Origin: Cyclospora cayetanensis
Lineage: Eukaryota; Apicomplexa; Conoidasida; Eucoccidiorida; Eimeriidae
Assembly: GCF_002999335.1 (NCBI RefSeq)
Contig: NW_020312125.1
Span: 124,001 to 188,000 of the forward strand
Length of the DNA stretch: 64,000 nucleotides
Direction: 5' to 3'
Shown: positions 58,436 to 64,000 of the stretch, piece after piece
Position numbering within the stretch: the stretch's first letter is position 1
Layout of the letters: each line of letters begins with the position of its first letter
Translations under genes and position numbers: made by a program
The notes under the pieces: generated by a model
Database searches by the model: none
What the model was told of the DNA's origin: nothing
Seen by the model: only the letters and a program-made list of their open reading frames with translations

Positions 58436-61400
58436 TCAAGTGCCAGCAAGCCACTCGCGCGCCTTGCTAATGGCGTCACTGCCCGCCTGAGACAGCTGTT
58501 GCCACCCCTGCTGCGCATGCATGCGCAGCGCCTCGACGCGGGCAGCGCTTTGGTCCTCCCATCCCTGCAGTCACAACCCACACGCCACGGACAGGAAGCC
58601 ATTACGCACTAACGAGGCAAGAACCTCTCCCTGCATGAGCGGTGGAGCAGGTGTGGCAGCGGGGGACCATACACCCCAAGCGCCAAGAGAGAGCTTCCCT
58701 TACTCGTCGGTTGCTGGTACTTCTCCCAAAGATTTCATCAGACCCGATAGCCGTCCTTGAAGGATCAATAGGCACAGCGGCGACTGGAGGGGCGCTGCGA
58801 AGCCAACACAACAAGCAGACTCTAAGGAAGACTGCTATTACCTCATACCCACGGCTCTTACCCTCACCACCTGTGCACTGCACAACTAGCCCGCTGCAAG
58901 CGGTAGATCGCGGAAGGCGCCCTGCCTCCATAGACATGTACCTTTCTTCGTCGTTGAAGTACTGAGCAGAGGAAATGCTCTTCGCTCCCGAAAAACGGTT
59001 GCTGTTGCTTCCAGATGCCCCAGAAGCGGAAATGCCACTCGTACCATAATCCCCACCCGCGGATGCACTGTGCCCAAGGGCTGTCGCGCCGTTGCTTCCA
59101 AAATTGCGAGCTGGCGCTGCATAAGGAGCATTGCTGATGCCGTTGCTGCTGCTGTTGGAGTTGCTGTTCATGCTTGCGCCACTACGCGCCGCTGGCTGCT
59201 GGTGCAGAGAAGGCGGCGAAGACGGCCCGGGACTATAAGCCGTTCCTGCACATCCGCAGATGAAGCACGTAGGGATGCACTTTATCTGGCTGTAAAATAC
59301 ATCTCTACGGTGTGCAAAACAACACACTGCAGCCCCGAAAGCTTGACTATGCCTCAGGAAGCGCTCCGGCGCAGAGCCCTCTTATTTACTTCCGCAGGCT
59401 TTCTCCCTATTTTCCCTCTTCCCCTGGCTCTACTCGAACGTTCGGCAAGCTTCTCGCTGCCAGGTAGTAGAAACGCATATGGAACGGCCTCCCGCCTCCC
59501 GCTGCCTGTTGCAGCTGGCATGCCTCACGCTACAGGGGGCGTGGGCTCCTCTGCAGCAGATGATGAGAGCAGGACGAAGAGCAAGACGCACCCACTAAAC
59601 AGCCACAACCGCTCGGTCTAAGGGCTTCTTACCCTGGGCTGCCGCTCTCTGTTTTGCAGCCAGCAAAGCCGCTTCCTTCTCAAAATCAAAGTCCATTTCC
59701 AACTTGCGGCTCCTCACACCCTTCACCGCGCCGCTTGGCCTCGGAAAGCCTCCCCAGGAAGGGTCTCCCAATCCTGGGCGGGCAGCCCCCACGGTGGCTG
59801 TTGGCATCGATACGGGAGTGGGGGAGGGCACTACAGGAGCCGCTGCTGCTGGCATTGCTGCTACCACTGCTGCTGGCACTGCTGCAGTCGCAAGGGGCTG
59901 CCCATACGGTTTCACCGAGGCCTCTGGAGATGCACCATGTCCTTTAATAGAGTGGCATTCCTGCACTGGCTGCTGCGGCTGCTGCTGCGCGTACGATGCT
60001 GCAGTGGTAGCCTTCTGCTGCACAGGCATCCCTGCGCCCTCCTGGGGGGCACCCGGGATCCATCCAATGCTCTGCATTTCAGAAGAGACGAGGCGCTGAG
60101 GCAGCACAACGCGCAGACAGACAGAAGCACTCCTCATGCCCTCGCACGCAAAAGCGGCACACATAGGGGTCTGTGTTTTATGTGAGGTCAGCCGCGATCC
60201 CAACGATCCCCATATCGCCTCTGCGAAACCCAAGGAAGGCAGGGCCCATAAAACTGCCTCCATCAGCGAACGTACATCCAGCATCTGCCGATGCTTCGCC
60301 GCCAGCTTGCCGTGGTAGTCCAGTGGCTGGCTGAGATCTGCTCTGCAAAGGGAGTCACATATCCAACCACGACGCGATTCCCTCACACAACTAGCAGCAG
60401 CAAACAACGATTTTCTGTGAAGCCATGCAGACAAGAAGCCACCACCGAATTCACCCCCCCAAAGGACCCCCGAAGAGCGCCACCACCCAACCCGGGAAAA
60501 AAACTCAATTTCCCCCCTTCCTTCATCCCCTCCCCGCAAGCAAGGCCGTGAAAGCAGAGGAGGCTTAACAGTGGCCTATTACGTTTGGAGCCATTTGTAG
60601 ACCCCTTCCCCTCCTCTACCCTCCCCCCAAAGGTTACCCGTGTTCTCTAAGGAAATCGTGAGCCCGGCGATTACCGCCTGAAGAAGACACACGAGCACAC
60701 CGAAATTGGACAAGTCGCGCAGTGCAGACGTCGATCAGGGGAACAAGAGCGAAGGCACAAGATGGCCCCCCCTCCTCCCCCGAAAAAACGCAGTATTATA
60801 TCATACCCCTCAAATACCATCTGGGGATGTGTGTAGACGGCACACTACGAGAAAAATGCAAGGTTGCCAGGCCACACGCACCCAATTCCATGCGAAACAA
60901 CTGCTCTGGGTATATCTTGTCCATCTCCGTAGACCTGTATCACAAAGAAACGTGCATATAAAAGGGGAAGCAGATGATACAAGGGAGCTCCGCGCGCCTG
61001 CCTGTCAAGCGAAAAGACGGCTCCCAAATAAGAGACCTTGCTCAGAAGCTTCGCAGGACTGTACGGACAGTCCGATGTGCCCCAAGGAGCACAATTCCAG
61101 GAATCTACAGGTGCGCAGCAGAGGCTTTGTAACACTTGAAAAATGAAGAACGCGCAACAGGGGAACCTACCTCACGAAGGAAAGATGTGTGCCCAGCCGG
61201 CGATGCTTGCCAGAGCAGGTGAGGCAGACATAAATTGCATGTGTTAGGGATATCCATGTGGGGTTCCTGCTACTGCAATCGAAGCACCTAAGCAACGCAG
61301 CAGAGAAACAGGGACATAAATCAGCACCTACTTAAACACAAAACGTCATGTTCCTCTCATGCAAAAGCAAGTATACCCATACTGCCCAGGTCAGCTCGGC

Positions 61401-61954
61401 AGGCAACGGCCCCGGTGCAATAGCCAGTCATGCATTTGCTGGAGGAACGACTGAAAGCACTGCCAAACGTCGCCACCACGCCATTTCGCGTGTCCGCGCA
61501 AAGCCAGGGGGTCGCAGCATCTGCAGACCCAATGAACTTGAACAATTATGACACCGGAGAGCATGGCTGCCCCTACACAATATGTCCAACGCAAGGGCGA
61601 GCGGGGGTGAGGGCGGGGGGCAGTGCCTCTACTCGACTCTTCGCAAGGTTCTAGGCGGTCTTTCCTGCTGCCCGAGCTACGCTGGAGTATCACTGAAAGA
61701 GGGGATAAGAGGAATATGTATAGATGTGCTGCTACTACCTTGACTGCCCTTCACGCTTACATCCTGTTGTCCTTTCTCAGCCGCCTGAATATCTCGTCTC
61801 TGTCAGTTTCCGAGACGTAACGACGGTCGTCTACGGCTAATTGCTGATAGAGAAGTGCGAGGCGCTTCCTTGCTGCTGCAGTGTCGGCGCTACTCGCGGT
61901 AGCAGCAGCTGCAGCAGCAGCAGCAATTGCTGCTGTTTGCGACTGTCCGTCCAT
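58436..61954 (-). CDS. ArfGAP2/3 (Glo3)-type Arf GTPase-activating protein (9 exons, 464 aa)
   Basis: Stimulates GTP hydrolysis on Arf1 during COPI vesicle traffic at the Golgi. Exons: 61954-61761, 61287-61171, 60934-60882, 60677-60638, 60342-60276, 60071-59633, 59245-58942, 58755-58704 and 58564-58436. All introns are GT-AG and phase-consistent. The ArfGAP domain is spread over exons 1-5: a CX2CX16CX2C zinc finger ([13 protein letters not shown] to VCLTC), the Arg-finger region [42 protein letters not shown] and [15 protein letters not shown]. The central part is Ala/Gln/Ser-rich with a poly-Ala tract near the N-terminus encoded by a GCN repeat. Downstream are Glo3-type ISS motifs ([21 protein letters not shown]) and the amphipathic end [14 protein letters not shown], which resembles lipid-packing sensor helices. 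Several exons are very short (40, 52, 53, 67 nt). Confidence 0.95.
61908..61937 (-). repeat. GCN/CAG trinucleotide tract encoding poly-Ala
   Basis: A short run of GCT/GCA triplets near the start of the ArfGAP coding region gives an uninterrupted Ala tract. It is one of the few homopolymeric amino-acid repeats in the window. Confidence 0.9.
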
Positions 61955-64000
61955 TTTTGCATTACCTCGCCTCACTCCAATGACTTTAGGGGCGAGAAGC
62001 ACCACACGCTGTAAAATAACCACTAAACTGAAGAAAGCGTGCAGCACTTGCTGGAGCAGCCACTGATGGAGAGGCGCAGCGGTGGCAGGAAGCGGCTGCT
62101 GCGATCATCATGTGCTACTGCAAGGTCTACAATATGGAAGAGAGATAGGGAAAATTTTCTCTCTGACTTTACATCGGAAATACTGAAATCCTCCTATAAA
62201 ACAGTAAACACTCAGGGAAAATGCTAGAGTTGGCATCAGGTGAGAGCCCACGTAGACTCCCCGTGAGCAGGGATATGCACCGCAGCCTTACCACAGGACT
62301 TTATATTATCGGGCATTAAATGTTCTCCAGCTTCTGTGTTAATAAGAACCTCTCATTGCTTCAGGGCTATTAACTTCTGGACTTTGTGTTAAACGAGGGC
62401 AGCCGGACACCCCAATCCAGGCTGTGCATTCCTCACACACACTTCTGCAGGGTCGGCTCCCAATTGGTATAGCCTAGATCTGGTGTTGACCTAGACCCAT
62501 GTGGGTAAAGAAGGTGAGGTATGTCTGGCCAGTCCTCATGGAAATCTGTTTCCATAATGCTTTTTAAATATACTGCCTTCACTGCATTCAAGAAGCGAGT
62601 CCGGAGACACTGCAGTGTTAAGACACAGCACAGCTTCTTCCAAACCTGTGGCATCTATGCTTAAGAGAAGCCAAAGATATTCCCCCTTGCAACCCTTTAT
62701 ATCATGGGTGCAGTGCTAATGAGCAGAGTGGCTGCAATGTTTGCCTTTCCCTCTACTTCTGGCATCCAAGCGTCTTTAAAAGGTGAGGTATAGCAAAAGT
62801 GCTGCTTCGTAACGATTCATTTACCCAAACTAGCAAGAAAATTTCGAACTTCTGGGCTACTGAGGAAGAGCATTAGCCTGGAGCGTAACATGCTGTGCAC
62901 TCAGCGCAGTGTAAACAGCCACATTTGCCTAACGGATAATGACAACTCGTGGTGCCTTTCATTAAAGATCTAAGGCCGCCCAGAAAACGAAGCGTGATAC
63001 TAACAGATAAAGTTCACATCCCCTTTTTGGCGAATCTGTGACTTAGAGGAGTCTATACTGGCTACTGACTGAGTGTTGTAAGGCACGTTCCGGATAGAAA
63101 GAGGGAGGCTACGCGGCTGAGCTATGCAGTCGAGCAAAATAAACTAGGGCAGAATCCGTGTGGCAGAGTGAAGAAACACAAGAGCTCTTAGTAAGAAAAC
63201 TGATGCTTATGTAATTTTGAGTGTGGCGGCCTTTGATGATGCCTCTGTCAACTATCTCTTATTATGCGATCGTTTACATGGGGCAAATGTTGCTAGAAAA
63301 CCCTTGGTTGATATGCCTACTTTTTGTCATCTTAGTGGCGGGGTGGCAGAAACAAGTAATCTCAGAGCCATCTAGGCCCACAGTTAAGCTGCTCAATTTG
63401 TGTGCAAAGCGGAGAGGACACCGCGCAAAGGAAAGCAGGTTTGAGGAAAGAGTTGTGACATAAGCCCTGCTGCCCTAGCTTGGAGAATAGGACTGGAAAA
63501 GCGCTAAGCGCAATGAAAGAGAGAGCGGAGTAGAGACTGTAAAGATAGAAGTACTTCTTAGGGGGCAGTAGAGAGCCAGCATCGCAACTTTGGGACTTGT
63601 CTGTAGAGCAGAGCTCCTTTGAAGCCGCATGGCCAGTTACATAGAGAGCTACCGACAGGTTGGTTCAATAGGAGGCGTCACGGCCTTTATTATTTATGGC
63701 GATGTGCCCTGAAAGTGCCTGCGCAAATAAGCCTTGTCAGTGGGGCCTTCGTTGCGATTCATTCTCTTCGACTATGACATTGGAGGCACTGACGCTTGAG
63801 TGGCTCCGCAAATTGTGCTATGTGCAATGTGTGCCTGTACGGGGTGCAGGCGTGCAACACATACCATGTACTCACTATCTTAACGAGAGGATAGCTGGAG
63901 CTGCTTTGGAGATGGAGGAAGGGGTTAAGCAGCGTCATTTGACTATCCAGCAACCAATCCAGATTTAACTGTTCACCAAAACCTGCAGTTTCAGTCCTTT
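61955..64000. other. Right-end region without a supported gene
   Basis: Upstream flank of the ArfGAP gene, expected to hold its promoter. An open frame at 63221-63463 (+) has a hydrophobic stretch (PWLICLLFVILVAGW) but no ATG at its left limit and no recognised pattern. Nothing else was supported. Confidence 0.45.

Noticed and set aside
1..64000. Mobile elements, CRISPR arrays, operons, telomeric TTTAGGG arrays
   Set aside because: None seen: no terminal repeats, transposase or reverse-transcriptase motifs, spaced repeats or telomere arrays.

Overview
The window is eukaryotic nuclear DNA and most likely comes from a coccidian apicomplexan of the Eimeria/Cyclospora type. The reasons are: intron-rich genes with coccidian-style Ala/Ser/Gln/Pro low-complexity stretches, roughly even base composition, long gene-poor gaps, and a gene set (divergent nucleotide-sugar transporter, pentatricopeptide-repeat protein, giant Ala/Lys/Glu coiled-coil protein) that fits this group. 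There is no dense CAG repeat tract of the kind typical of Eimeria, so a Cyclospora-like species is my best guess. The taxonomic call is inference. No rRNA, tRNA, transposon, CRISPR or bacterial-type operon was seen.

Ten genes can be supported, most of them only after joining exons by hand through splice signals and reading-frame phase. From left to right: a Ctr-family copper transporter (2537-3928, -); a protein ending in an SMN YG-box-like tail (5496-7719, +); an Atg6/Beclin-1 homologue (9117-12079, -); an unrecognised six-exon protein (15156-18307, +); a UBA-PUB protein probably linked to ubiquitin and p97/CDC48 (19573-21494, -); a calcineurin-like metallophosphoesterase (26542-28857, +); a drug/metabolite-superfamily nucleotide-sugar-type transporter (30036-31409, -); a 2424-residue modular coiled-coil protein (42126-49400, +); a pentatricopeptide-repeat RNA-binding protein (51092-55760, -); and an ArfGAP2/3-type Arf GTPase-activating protein (58436-61954, -).

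The first nine genes alternate strictly in strand. Convergent gaps are short (1.2-1.7 kb) and divergent gaps longer (1.6-10.7 kb), the longest being the apparently empty stretch 31410-42125. The genes do not form one pathway. Several are housekeeping factors of membrane traffic and protein turnover (Atg6, UBA-PUB, ArfGAP, nucleotide-sugar transport), next to metal uptake and probably organellar RNA metabolism.

The most notable items are two introns that can only be spliced with GC-AG boundaries, a 35-residue periodicity across eight joined exons that validates the PPR model and lets a partial RNA target be read, a 12-residue peptide kept by synonymous substitution in the giant coiled-coil protein, an in-frame 99-nt intron in the transporter, and a pair of overlapping perfect inverted repeats in an otherwise empty region. 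I did not find a new multi-gene system.
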